Shown: piece after piece, positions 25,831-38,000 of the stretch
Position numbering within the stretch: position 1 is the first letter of the stretch
Layout: each line of letters opens with the position of its first letter
Source: Sipunculus nudus
Lineage: Eukaryota; Annelida; Sipuncula; Golfingiida; Sipunculidae
Length of the DNA stretch: 64,000 nt
NCBI GenBank assembly: GCA_026874595.1
Contig: CM049317.1
Span: forward strand, 44,414,401-44,478,400
Direction of reading: 5' to 3'
Notes under the pieces: generated by a model
What the model saw: only the letters and a program-made list of their open reading frames with translations
The model's database searches: none
Told to the model about the DNA's origin: nothing
Translations under genes and position numbers: made by a program

Positions 25831-26209
25831 GGCTAACTCTGCATATACATATTAACGAACTAGAGGTAATCCCTGCTGGGAAAGGTTTTTATAACGCCAC
25901 TCTGACTTGGTACATGGGCAAATGATTACATTAAAAACATGTAACCAAACAGGTTACTGTACATTAAAACAAGTGTTTCCATTAAGACCGGCGGCCATTT
26001 TTTTAAACACGTGGGTATATACAAAAGACACAACCTATACCCGTTGGATTGACTCATTTTTATGAAAGGTTCAAGGGATTATGTTTATTTAAAAGATTTT
26101 TGACATCGGAGTGGGTCCCTTTAACTTTGCTTTACCTAAATTAAGCATCGAATGGTTCGTACAACGCCAACGGGGACTTAATTTCTTTTATGTGAAATTT
26201 ATCTCGAGA

Positions 26210-26325
26210 TCTAAAATATTATCTCGAGATAATTTTTTTGTGTCCAAATTATTTTGGCGAAATTCTATATCAAGATCTCGAGATATTATGTCGAGATCTC
26301 GAGATGTTATGTCATATAATGACAT
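26210..26325. repeat. Cluster of ATCTCGAGAT palindromes
   Basis: TTATCTCGAGATAA, AGATCTCGAGATATTATG and GTCGAGATCTCGAGATG occur within about 110 bp, followed by the palindrome TTATGTCATATAATGACATAA. Likely ends of small inverted-repeat elements; family unknown. Confidence 0.6.
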
Positions 26326-26530
26326 AAACCTTTGTTTATGTGTCCTGTAGTAATCACGGTAACTTCAGAATTTTGGCGGATTGTTCCGTTGGTGTTACCC
26401 TAAAACTCGGCGTATTCCATTAAATTCCTTTAAAAATATTAAGCAAAAAGTTGCTGAGAGACAAACCAGTCAATCAAATAACGAACGATCGAAGGGAAAA
26501 ACTCAAGACCTCTGCGGGTGGCGAAGATTT

Positions 26531-26568
26531 AATTATCACCTATTGTGAAAGTCTAAGGTTTCCCGTGT
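26531..26568. repeat. Left copy of 38-bp direct repeat flanking the L2-like LINE tail
   Basis: Starts AATTATCACC and matches 27587-27624 at 34 of 38 positions. May be a long target-site duplication. Confidence 0.6.
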
Positions 26569-26639
26569 CATAGACTTTTTATTGAATCGCCACCAGGTAG
26601 TTAAGATCAGTGATAAAATTTCTAAAGAGATGTCTTTTA

Positions 26640-27470
26640 ATACTGGGGCATTATTATCACCAACACTATAATCATTATTTACATATGACTGTGTGCCAAA
26701 ATCTAATGAGTGTTTGATAATGAAATTTGCAGATGACACAACAGTTACCGGGCTTAACCGAGAAGGTAACGAAAGTGAATACAGACAAGAAATTGAACAC
26801 CTATGTGGTGCCCCTGAAATCAACTTAAGAGTTGAATGTTTGGAAAACTAAGGAGATGATCATAGACTTTCGACGTAAAAGATCAGAGCTCTTGCCCATA
26901 GAAATTAATGGTTCTGCTGTGGAAATTGTTGATGTGTTAAATGTTTAGTTATCCACATATCATCAAACTTGAAGTGGGAGGAAAATGTAAATTATTGTCC
27001 GGAGATGGCCCAACAGCGGCTGTACTTTCTACGAAGACTTAAAAGGTCTAGTCTAGGCCTATCGGTGCTGCTGGTAATATTTATAAAGTTATAGAGAGTG
27101 ACTTGACGCTCTCTGTCACTGTGTGGGGAGGAAGCATAAATTCTGAGGAACGGAAGCTACTTAACAGGGTTATTAAAACGGCTGGGAAGATAATAGGGAC
27201 TTGTTTACCATCTTTTAAATCAATTAATGCTTAAGAAAAAATGCTTAAGAAAGCGAATGTTATAATTAAAGATTATAATCACCCAGCACACCATCTATTC
27301 CAAATAATGAAATATGGAGCTCGTTATCGATCGTTCCCAAGTTATTAAAAAAGAACTCTTACAGGCACATACGTGTCAGCAAGCCGGGAACTTAACAGAT
27401 CTCATGCGGAAAACTAATCTGTAGGCAAATATTTTTTTCATATACGATTTTATGAATTTATTTATTTATT
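26640..27470 (+). pseudogene. L2-like LINE 3' fragment (RT palm to C-terminus)
   Basis: Reads DCVPKSNECLIMKFADDTTV: the catalytic FADD motif of a non-LTR reverse transcriptase. After frameshifts it continues MIIDFRRKRS, AQQRLYFLRRLKR, a TVWGGS-type segment, KCLRKANVIIKDYNHPAHHLF and RYRSF. This order is characteristic of L2-like LINEs widespread in fish and invertebrates. The upstream endonuclease and RT fingers are missing (5' truncation), and stops and frameshifts abound. The 3' end runs into a CTTATCTTATCTTTAA tail near 27565-27580. Confidence 0.82.
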
Positions 27471-27586
27471 TTTCTAAAGTGTATTATTTACAACACACTA
27501 GTCACGACAAATACTTTTGTATGTGATACTTTTATTACGTATGTATAGCAATTAAGCATCTGATCTTATCTTATCTTTAATTATAT

Positions 27587-27624
27587 AATTATCACCAATT
27601 GTGAAAATCTAAGGTCTCCCATGT
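27587..27624. repeat. Right copy of 38-bp direct repeat
   Basis: AATTATCACCAATTGTGAAA..., the partner of 26531-26568, placed immediately after the LINE tail. Confidence 0.6.
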
Positions 27625-28653
27625 TACTTCTTTCTGCGTAAAGCTGTCTGTGTCCTTAAAAGAAAAACAATTCTACTTTGTCTACTTCTAGTTAACATCA
27701 TTAACATTTGTTACCAACAGCTCTGTTCCTGTCAGATTAATTATACCGCTTGATTTGGTTTCTGTGAAACTTTTATTACAGGTGAGACAGAGTAGTGTGG
27801 CGACAGGAAGATTCAACCTCCGACTCTCCCAATGGCTTAATGAATAAAAATATAAGAACCTCTTGACATTAAAGTACAAAGCATCGATGACATGTATCAA
27901 GCTAGCTTTTCATGTAACGCGAGTTCCCAGGGGAACACACCTTCATAAGTAGCTAATGATGTAGCAGTGGGCGTCTCGGCATGGCACGTTTCATTGAAAT
28001 ATATATAGTGAGATCCACGCACATCGGTCATACTGATGGGGTCTGTAAGAAACCTATGTTCCGGAAAGACCAGGTTAATATGTCAGACTCAATGTAGCCA
28101 GCACAGACCCGGCGTAATCCAGGCGGGCGGTCCCGGCATTACGAGTAATACAAGTACCTAAATCATTGAGAACCAGATGTAATCCTTTGAAATATATATA
28201 TCCTGGGAAAGCGAGCTTTGAGTCTCTGTGACTGGCAGGATGGAGACGTACAACACCACTGGTCTATCATCAAAGCCTGGGCGATGGTGCCCAGGCTTAC
28301 AGCCCTCCGTGTTTACCGTGCTTGAGTCCTTATTAATCCCTCCCTGCTATTGTCAACCCTTCCGATCTGTTTCTATCTGTTTATGTTTGTATATTTTTCT
28401 TGTTTATACCAATGCTGTACATATTTAAAAAGAGCATAAATATGCATCGGCTTTACAATGATGGGTAAAATAATAAAAACAAAATTTAAACAATTACATG
28501 CATTCGTAAATTGAAAAAGACACTGGGTCACAAAAGATATAGATAAGTTGAGGATTGTCCTGTGTTCCGTGGATGCATACTGTATCATTTTTATTAAAAA
28601 CATATTTTTTTGTATCCAAATGGGATCCTACTGGCCCAAAATCATCTATGGCT
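27625..28653. other. No recognisable gene
   Basis: Unassigned non-coding sequence. Short open frames without motifs on both strands. Confidence 0.45.
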
Positions 28654-29393
28654 TGTAACAGGTGTCTGTTTTATTGTGCCCGGGAGTGTTACATGTGTCT
28701 GTTGACATTCTGATTCGTGTAGCGCAGGCATGGTTCGTTGCTATGGGAACCTCGTTTGCTGGGCGCTGGCTCCCGTGTGGGGTCTGAAGCGTAGAGACAC
28801 AGCGTTCTTTGTTTTAGATGTTTCGGGTCTGTTCATGTCCGTGTGTATTGTTCTTTGGGAATTTTCCATTTCTAGACTTTTCGGACGAGAAGCTATAAAT
28901 TAAGGGCTGTGTTTAGAGCCGGCAGAAAGGAAATTACCATCGAACACTAAGAGTGTTACTTTCTGGTCAGTTTTGAGACCTTTCCGATAATTACAGTGGT
29001 GTCAGATATTCAACGGACTTAATACAGATTTAATACGGACTGTCTCCAGTTTGCCATTGAATTATTACTATTTACGTGGATTAATGATGTTAAAGGACTC
29101 TTGTTGAGCTGTGACAGTGGGGGTATCAAGAAATCAAAGCCTAGGATCCGGACACTCTGATACTGTACATTGAATTGTAATATTGTGTAATTGTATTGAT
29201 TTAGTGTATTGTAATGTTGGGATTGTTCTAAGAATAAATTATAAGTATTTGTTAAAAAAAAAACTGACTTCTTTATTCATTCCCCTAGACATTTTACGCT
29301 GCCTAGTGTTACAGAATTTGATTTTTTTTATCTCCATAACACCCTTTGTGCTTGTCACAATTACGTGGTCTTTTGTTATTAGGTTCCGTAACA
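28654..29393 (+). mobile_element. Solo LTR, Gypsy family shared with 17.8 kb and 48.2 kb
   Basis: Starts TGTAACAGGTG and ends TTCCGTAACA, 740 bp. It carries a TATA-like box TATAAAT (28894-28900) followed by AAGGGCTGTG and a poly(A) signal AATAAA (29233-29238), giving plus-strand transcriptional orientation. The final ~100 bp (CTAGTGTTACAGAATTTG to the end) match both termini of the 17829-18513 copy. No primer-binding site or coding sequence follows, so it is a solo LTR. Flanks GGCT / AGCT could be an imperfect 4-bp target duplication. Confidence 0.78.
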
Positions 29394-29479
29394 AGCTGTT
29401 GCTGGATATTCAGGTATCTTGATATGATCTTGTATAAATATATAATATTTGTCTTTCTATTCCCCTTTAGGCCAGTATG

Positions 29480-31340
29480 CCTTTGAGGAAAGATTGACAT
29501 CCGAGGCGGTCCATGTTTGAGAACATATTTAAAGTTTAGGCTGTCCATGTTTGAGAATATATTAAAACTCGAGACTGTCCAAGATTGTTAACATATTTAA
29601 AGCCGAGGCTGTCCATGTTTGAGAAAATATTTAAACCCGATGCTTCCCATGTTAGATAAGATATTTTAAACCCAGGCTGTACATGTCTGAGAACATAATT
29701 AAAGCCGAGGCTTTCCATGTTTGAGAACATATTTTAAGCTGAGGCTAACCACGTTTGAGAAAATATTTATACTCAAGGCTTCCCATTTTTTAGAACATAT
29801 TTGCAGTCAAGGCTGTCCAGGTTTGCGAAATATTAACATTCGAGGCTGTCCATGTTTGAGACCGTATTTACAGTCGAGGCTGTCTTTGTTTGAGAACATA
29901 TGTACATTAGAGGCTGTCGATGTCTGATAACATATTTACAGTTCAGGGTGTCCCGGTTTTCAAACATATTTACAGTTGAGGCAGTCCAGGGTTGCGAACA
30001 TATAATAACAGTCGAGGCTGTCCATGTTTGAAAACATATTTACAGTCGAGGCTGTCCAGGTTTGAGACTGTATTTACAGTCGAGGCTGTCCATGTTTGAG
30101 AACATATGTACAGTCTAGGCTGTCCGATTTGCGAACATATTTACAGTCAGGGCTTTCCAGGTTTGCAAACATATTAACATTCGAGGCTGTCCATGTTTGA
30201 GACCGTATTTACAGTCGAGGCTGTCTATGTTTGAGAACATATGTACAGTCGAGGCTGTCGATGTCTAATAACATATTTACAGTCGAGGGTGTCCCGGTTT
30301 GAAAACATATTTACAGTTAAGGCAGTCCAGGGTTGCGAACATATTTACAGTCGAGGCTGTCCATGTTTGAAAACATATTTACAGTCGAGGCTGTCCAGGT
30401 TAGAGACCGTATTTACAGTCGAGGCTGTCCATGTTTGAGAACATATGTACAGTCGAGGCTGTCCGATTTGCGAACATATTTACGGTCAAGGCTTTCCAGG
30501 TTTGCTAACATATTAACATTCGAGGCTGTCCATGTTTGAGACCGTATTTACAGTCGAGGCTGTCCATGTTTGAGAAAATATTTATACCCAAGGCTTCCCA
30601 TATTTTTAGAACATATGTACAGTCGAGGCTGTCCAGGTTTGAGAACATATTAACATTCGAGGCTGTCCATGTTTGAGACCGTATTTACAGTCGAGGCTGT
30701 CTATGTTTGAGAACATATGTACAGTCGAGGCTGTCGATATCTGATAACATATTGTATGCCGAGGCTGTCCATGTTTGAGAAAATATGTAAACCCGAGTAT
30801 TCCATGTTTGAGAAAAATATTTAAAGCCGATGCTGTCCATGTTTGAGAAAATATGTAAAACCGAGCATTCCATGTTTGAGAATATATTTAATGTTTGAAC
30901 ATGGTATATGTTTTAGAACATCTTAAAACCCGAGGATGTCTATGTTTGATAACATATTTAAAGCCGAGGCTGTCAATGTTTGAGAACATATATACAGTCA
31001 AGGCTGTCAATGTTTGATAACATATTTTTAAGCCGAGGCTGTCAATGTTTGAAAATATTTTATAACTCGAGGCTTTTCATGTTTGAGACCATATTTTAAG
31101 CCAAGGTTGTCTATGTTTGATAACATATTTTAAGCTGAGGCGGTCCATGTTTGAGAACTTATTTACAGTCTAAGGATGTCCATGTTTGAGAACATATTAA
31201 AACCCGAGGCTTTCCATGTTTGAGAACATATCTAAAGCCGAGAATGTCCATGTTTGATAACATATTTTTAAGCTGAGGCTGTCAATGTTTGAGAACATAT
31301 TAAAACCCGAGGCTTTCCATGTTTGAGATCATATTTTAAG
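29480..31340. repeat. 34-bp minisatellite, left part
   Basis: About 53 copies of a 34-35 bp unit with core CTGTCCATGTTTGAGAACAT plus ATTTACAGTCGAGG or ATTTAAAGCCGAGG. ACAGTC-type units dominate 29830-30740, AAGCC-type units dominate elsewhere. Within 29840-30660 a ten-unit block (~340 bp) repeats, marked by the TGAGACCGTATTTACAG unit at about 29850, 30190, 30530 and (partial) 30670. Open frames here are periodicity artefacts. Confidence 0.96.
31333..31340. repeat. 8-bp target-site duplication (left)
   Basis: ATTTTAAG, identical to 38870-38877, immediately left of the inverted terminal repeat of the outer element. Confidence 0.9.
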
Positions 31341-31729
31341 TAGTGGTGGGAGTCGGTTCCTTTTTCATAATCGATCATCGGTTTGAGCAAACCGACTGAT
31401 GATCGATTATTAATCGGTTCAGACAAGTATATACAATTATCAAAGAAATATGCAATTATCTGTGAAACTGTACCTACGTTTCCCCGGCCGGTACACTCTA
31501 AAGAATGACGTTTCACAGATGTTTTACATGATGTTTCAAAACATGTTTCACCGATTTTTTCAAAATTGGGTCCATTGAAACATCATGTCGTTACATGTGT
31601 GAAACATGTGTAACACATGTTTTAAGACATGTCTCGCGCGGGCAATAACATTTTACTTGTTTTAATCGCCGTTAATTTTTGCCACTGATCACATGACCGG
31701 ATATTCTCCCAATTCATATGATAAACTGA

Positions 31730-34450
31730 TTGCCAGTGATCGCGGGAAAGATGAAAACTTCCGAGAAAACGGAACGTGATTTTGAGCAATTACCAGGTCC
31801 ACCTTTGATGATATACAGTCTTGGGCGCAGAGAAGGTTTCCTGTGCAACCCAAAATATAATTTGCCAGAAATTAAAGGTGAGTCAATCGTTAAGTTTGTG
31901 AACAGTATATATATTCATAATATCGCTCATAGAGATACAAATATTCATGCTTTATATAAAGTACAACCACATTTTACCTTCACAAGAATTAATATGCAAT
32001 GTAAAGTACAAACCACCATTCAAATACAGTAATGTCACTTATGAGACAATTCATATACAAGGGTATGTACAGGATTTTGGAAAGGTGGGTGGGGGGATCT
32101 AACCTCGGGGGGATTTCCAAAATAAAAGTCCTTACTTTTCAAAAGCTGATGGGATACAGCCCTCTGAAGGGCCAATAATTCACTGGTTGTCATTGTAAAG
32201 GGGGGGGGGGAGTTTCTTGACCCCTTGGAACCCCCAACCCCACAATGCCGTGCCCCTGAATATAAGACTTTCCAGTGCACTTATTTCATGTGAGTCCAGA
32301 ACACAAGTAAGTAGTAGCGTCAATTTATCTTCGGGGGGAGGGGGTGTGGGGGCGGGGGGGTTGACCCCCCCCCCTCCATATTGATGCCCCTGCAAGTAAG
32401 TACATTTAAGAGAGGGCAATCAAGCAAGCAGGAATGTTAATGACTGTAACAGTCTTTGAAATTTGGAGTGTTTTTTAAAGTGTTATTTAAAAAAATTGAT
32501 TTAAAATAGACATGTTGTTTTTATATTTTTTAAAAGTAAAACACGTGGTCATTAGCAGCTTTTTATTAGAAACTACTGTACAAAATTCAGTTTGGTTCAG
32601 CATAACCATGACCTATCTTTGGGTGCATTGTGGACCCAAGTTTACATGTATAGGCTGCTGAGTAGGTAAGATATTTATTTATCAAATGTGATGCAAGAAG
32701 TAGGCTGTGCAAAGATAATTTTGTTAAATTTTTCAAGGCAGTTTTACTAAAACCTTGAATTTGAAGATGAATAAGGAAGACATAAGTAATTTGTGATCAG
32801 AATGATAAAATTAGCAAATTCAAAACCTGTAATGATGTGCAGTATCATATTTGTGTAGATTAAAATCTGCAGCATGTTCAAAAATTACCTCATGGGCACA
32901 TCATAAACAAAATGGTAATTTATGCATCTTATCAATGCTGAATGTGTGCACATGGGTGGTGATGGTGGAATAGGTTCCAGAGTAACAAGGCCGGATGTGT
33001 GAATGGAGTCCAGGGTACCAATGCTTGATGTGTGGTGCTTGTGGATTTTGGTCAAGGGTACCAAAGCTGGGTGTGTGTACATGGGTGTTGGTGGAACTGG
33101 GTTGAGAGTACCAAGTCTGGATGTGTGAATACATGACTGGTGGTGAACTTAGGTCCAGGGTACCAAGGCTGGATGAATGTACATGGGTGTTGGTGGAATG
33201 GAGTTCAGGGTACCAAGAATGGATGTGTGTACATTTGTAGTGTTGGGGGAATAGGGTCCAGGGTACCAGTGTTGGATGCATGCATATGGGTGGTGCTTGT
33301 GGAATAGGGTTCAGGATACCAAGTCTGGATGGTTGAAAACATGACTGGTGGTGGTACCAAGGCTGGTTGTGTGCACACGGTGTTGATGGAACTGGGTCTA
33401 GGGTATCAAGGTTGGATGTGTGTACATGCATGGGTGTTGGTGGAATGGAGTCCAGGGTACCAAGGCTGGATGTGTGTACATGGGTGTTGGTGGTGGGACT
33501 GCATTGGATACCCAGGCTGGGTGGGTAAATATTGGTGGTGGGAGGGTTTCCAGGGTACCAAGGTTGGATGTGGGTATATTGGTGGTAATGGTGGTATAGT
33601 GGTTCCAGTTTTCCCATGTTAGAGTGAATTTGGGGAGAGAGTGAATATTTAATTTAGTAACTCTTGCTTCACTTTATCCAAATATTTTTTATTTTTAAAC
33701 AAGTTTGCAAATTTTTCCCTCTTGTATAATTTTTGGTAATAGTTGAAGTTTTCTAGTTGAACATATTTGCAGGTAATATATTTTTAATCCTCGATTAAAT
33801 ATAAAGTACATGTGATGTTTTACCTTGTTATTGTCAATGCCACTGAATTATTAAATGACAGATGCTTGCAACATATTTTGCTAACCAGCAGCTTTAAATT
33901 CCTGAGGTGTCTTTGATTCATTTGTTGTAAACATTCATATTATTCCATTAAAGAGATATAAATTTTAGAGGCCTTTTTCTTATATATCATCATAACCAGG
34001 TGTAAACAGTATTTGAATAAAATGTAAGAAGTGGACATTTTCATTTTATAAAAAAAACCTCCAACTGTTATAAATTCTTCTTGGACTTGTGTCAGTATCT
34101 AGCTGATGTGAGTGCATTCCATGCAGCTGCATGCATGTTTAAGAACTGTCAGCTGTGTTTCTGACAGTTAATACTATTTCATCTTTTTCTCCAAACTGAC
34201 TATGGAAATAACACAATTTAGCCACTGATAAATTGCTACACCTTTTTCAGAAAGATGTCAAAGAAGATTCATTTTGTACACAAGAGGGTACAGAACCAAC
34301 ACATGTTTTATCATAGACAATGGAGAAGTGAGGTCAGGTGCTATTTTGAGTGACTCCATGAAAATATGTTTAATTGAGAATGGTTCAGTATGGAAAACCT
34401 CGTACCCACTTCGAGGTACAGTACTTCCTCACACTCTATTCCTAATATAA
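31730..34450 (+). CDS. Candidate two-exon gene of unknown function inside the nested element
   Basis: I do not recognise this protein. Exon 1 (31730-31877) opens at ATG, with a second in-frame ATG at 31751, contains GRREGFLCNPKYNLP and ends at a strong donor, AAAG followed by GTGAGT. Exon 2 (34251-34450) follows a good acceptor (CTACACCTTTTTCAG). It continues in phase as RRFILYTRGYRTNTCFIIDN and ends at TAA, with 65 codons. The joined product would be about 115 aa, hydrophilic, with no signal peptide or membrane segment. The 2.4-kb intron holds minisatellite and G-rich sequence. Additional exons in the intron are possible. It may be a host exon pair captured by the element, an element-encoded accessory protein, or chance. 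Splice quality and uninterrupted phase are the only support. Confidence 0.35.
32333..32360 (+). other. G-quadruplex-forming motif followed by C-run
   Basis: Four G-runs (6, 5, 5 and 7 bases) separated by A, TGT and C, then TTGA and a run of nine or more C. The C-run could alternatively pair with a G-run as a hairpin. Further G-runs lie at 32090-32120 and 32202-32210. Confidence 0.85.
32940..33620. repeat. ~50-bp imperfect minisatellite
   Basis: About 13 copies of a unit beginning GTACCAAGGCTGGATGTGTG, then TACATGGGTG-TTGGTGGAATGGAGTCCAGG. Units range from about 40 to 57 bp. G/T-rich on the plus strand, which yields a long minus-strand frame (32901-33617) rich in Pro, His and Thr that I treat as an artefact. 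Confidence 0.92.
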
Positions 34451-37400
34451 CTAACCCAGCACAATACGTGCAACTTCTCAACCCACTTCAGGAAGAGTGT
34501 CTTGAAAATAAAGTGCCCAATAAGGACAAGTCAACTTCTTCCACAGTTTGTGGCTGCATTAAAATAATTTAGTATTTGATTCTTTTGTTACATCCTTAGT
34601 GTTCTACATATTTTCTAAGAAATCTTTTATGAATTTTACTATTCACATATGTAAAATGTTTCACTCTTTTTTATGGTAATTGGATTTTTCCAACTCTTAG
34701 AAATGTTTGATGAATCACTGTGAACATACAGCAGTTACTTAATCTTGTAGAATCTGGCTGATTTATCATGTATTTCATTATTTGTATGAGGCTTCATTTG
34801 CACCAAATTTGTATTTATGTTAAAGTTCTAAATGTGATGGTACAGGCTATATATGGCAAATGTGTAATTTGTAGTATTTAATTGTTATGATTGATTGCAT
34901 AAATGTAACCTTGTAAAGCTTCACGTATTTACAAATGGAGGCCTAGTTTTAAGGTTTTCTAATTTTAAATTTATATGAAAGTGATACCAACCAAGGATTC
35001 GGTATTATGAAAATATTAGGTGTTTAATTTGGGTGCTTTCAGTATTGCTCTGATAGATTCTTTAGGTACACTAATCAGAATAGCAGCTGATGTGCCTCTC
35101 AACTATGCTGAATCGCTGAGAAATCTTCAGTCATGGAAGACTTTGTTGATGACAGCCTCTTCTGTATTTTATATTACCCTTTTTGGCTGTAAAAAATTGG
35201 CTGTAGTCAGACTGAAGCCAGAAACACTGAAAGTAAATATATTGGTATGTCTGAATTATGTAAATGCTCATTCATGATCTGAGATCAGTTATGCTACCTT
35301 CTAAAACATATAAATATTATACAGTCAGTTTTATATAATTGCGATACTTGCAGTTGTTACAGTGCATGCAAAAATTTATAGTATTGGGACATTTAATTTG
35401 CAGTTTTTTCATGCTAGTAAACCTAAGTTGTTTTCTGCTTCAGGATGTGATAGGTTAGATTGTAGAAAACTGTCTAACATAAAAAAAAATATCTAAAAGG
35501 AGTATACTTCATATAAAAAAATTAACACTCGTAAAATATAATGCATGTTTCAAGTTTTCTTTTGGAAGAAGAAAGATATTTAATGTTAAGAAAAATTTGA
35601 TACACTTATATGTTCTTATATCTATTAGAAAATTCAAGAGCAACTTTTTAAGAGTTTTTTATCAAATAATTATTCAACTGTACAGTTTTAGCTCGCTGAC
35701 TAAGACGCTTTGGCTTTTAAGTGTTTAGAATTAAATGCAAGCTGTAAATTTTCAGTTGTAAATTGATATAGGTTTAAACTTATTTATTATATATATTAAA
35801 GCTATGAGAGCAGCTACTTTTAGCCATTATTTAAATGTTTCGAATCTGTTTTCTCTTGAATTGTCAACTTAGTTGATTTTTTAAATTAAATTAAATTTCT
35901 GAAATTAAATATTGAAATAAAACTTGCAAATTGGTGTATACATTATAGCATTTCATTCAAATCTCTTAAGCTGGCTGGGCATTACTGAGCATAACACTGG
36001 TGCTTGCAGTCAGGTATATTGAGTAAACGTTCATATAATTTCATTTTTAGCTAAAATGGCAATATGTTAAACCAGATTTTAGAAAATAATAATTAAGATT
36101 TTTCTTAATCAAATGGATTCTTTCATCACCAATCTTTTTTTCCTTATTGCAATTATTAAATTAAATTTGTATTATTATACTGTAGCTTACCTCCACTTTC
36201 TTCCTTATTGTATATTTAAAAGGGTTTCACACAGTCCAAGTGGGTATTTATTACATGCATGTTACAGTCAGAATATGAAATCTTTAATTTTACAAATGTG
36301 TAATCATGAGAGGCTCCAGCATCTTTCAGGTTGTCCATAAAATTGTAAAATTTACACCAAACACACCAAATGTGTAAGTAATACAACTCGGTAGAGCAAA
36401 TTATGTGTATATTTATATGCTGAACATTTTTAAAATATTAATAAAAAAATAAAATATTGCCTCATTTCCATCTACTACGATTTTATACAAATTTTCTCTT
36501 TACCAATTCCAGCTGAGCGCCATGACCCACAAGTTCCTTGTTATTCATTGTGCAGCAGATCAGATTAGGTTTGCTAGGTTTAATTATTGTTGTAATTCAT
36601 AGTTAATAATATTTGTGTATACAGCTATGGGGAAGACAAAATTGTACCAGTACTAGTACATTCAGTATTGATATGATAAATGAATACGTGCAGACAACAG
36701 ATATTTAAGTAGATACTAAATAAACCTTATCTTATTGCTGTTAATGTGCGTGACTGCATCTATTGTAAAAGAACACTTACAGAAAACTGTGTATTTCAAA
36801 TATAATATACATGGCCATTTCTGATAAAGGTCTGCACTATGTATTCCACATTTTTATGCCAAGCATTTTTAAACTAACAAAAATTTTGTAGAAGCCATGA
36901 ACTGCCATCAAACTATCAGCATTGCCCATTTTAAATATACTGATATATAAAATATTCTTTTTTCATCTTTTGAGATAAGAGTTCCTGCCTTTAATAATGA
37001 TATGGGACAGTTCTGAGTCTTAGACTTATACATGGTATTTTAAATCACTTTTAATATGTTTCTATACCCACAATAAGTAATTCTGTTTTGATATATGTTT
37101 CTATTATTATGATAGATAAGGTTTGTCTTCAGCACCTGGCTGTAATGTATTTGATCTGGGAAATTTAAGGAGGCAATCAATAATTTCCTGGTAGCTTTAT
37201 ATAATAACCTATAATTGATAACCCATACTGGAAACGTTTCCTGTTCAGTGCATCCTCCAAATTACAAAGCATTGTCTAAGGAATAAATGTTATCTTTCCA
37301 GTAAATTTGTGAGTTGTGCCATCAGAAGCACCTCGTCAGGTTTTCATAATGGTTGCAGTGGACATAAAACGGCAAAGACAAACAACAAAGAATATTTCTG
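34451..37400. other. Interior of nested element, no confident gene
   Basis: AT-rich. The one open segment of note is 35020-35277 (plus), 85 codons with FSIALIDSLGTLIRIAAD near its start, preceded by a TGCTTTCAG acceptor-like site at about 35042. I do not recognise it and cannot connect it in phase to other exons. Confidence 0.35.
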
Positions 37401-37530
37401 TGACTTTAAATATTTTTCAAAACATGTTTTATTTTGTAGACATTTTTGAGACATGATTAAAATGCTCATATGCCTTCGATGGGCAAATGTAATTTTTTTC
37501 TAGGAAAACGAAACTTTCTTTTGAAACATA

Positions 37531-38000
37531 TTTCATATAAAAACATGAAACACAGTGACATGTTTTACTCTAAGTTAAAACATGTTTCTTTGGAAAACAC
37601 ATGTTTCGAAAAATGGGACAACTACATGTTTTAGGCTGAACAGACGTTTTGAATAGTTACATGTTTTATGAACGTGAAACATGTCTTAAAACATGTCTTA
37701 TATGTGACATATTTCATATAAAGACATGTAACACTGAGACATGTTTAACTCTTAGTTTAAAACATGTTTCTTAGGAGAAAACATGTTTCGAAAAATGGGA
37801 CAACTACATGTTTTAGGCTAAACAAACGTTTTAAATAGTTACATGTTTTATGAAAAATGAGACATGTCTTAAGACATGTCATATATGCGACATATTTCAT
37901 ATAAAAACATGTAAGACAGAGACATGTTTTATCTTACTGTCCATGAAATTTTCTCTGTGTGTGAAACATGTTTTATATATAAACATGTTTCAAGAATATT
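37531..38000. repeat. ~181-bp subterminal tandem repeat rich in ACATGT
   Basis: The marker TTTCATATAA starts at 37531, 37712 and about 37894. Copies carry GTTTCGAAAAATGGGACAACT and multiple AACATGTTT palindromes. Repeated palindromic motifs near the end of a DNA element are typical of transposase-binding sites; that role is inference. Confidence 0.75.

Noticed and set aside
28654-29393. 5-bp target duplication for the solo LTR
   Set aside because: Flanks agree only as GGCT versus AGCT. Too short and imperfect to count as proof.
29536-29730. Minus-strand frames in the 34-bp array with MFSNMESLGFNYVL-type repeats
   Set aside because: Repeat-derived, no gene structure, and identical periodicity to the DNA unit.
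32901-33617. 238-codon minus-strand ORF rich in Pro, His and Thr
   Set aside because: Lies entirely within the 50-bp minisatellite and repeats with it.
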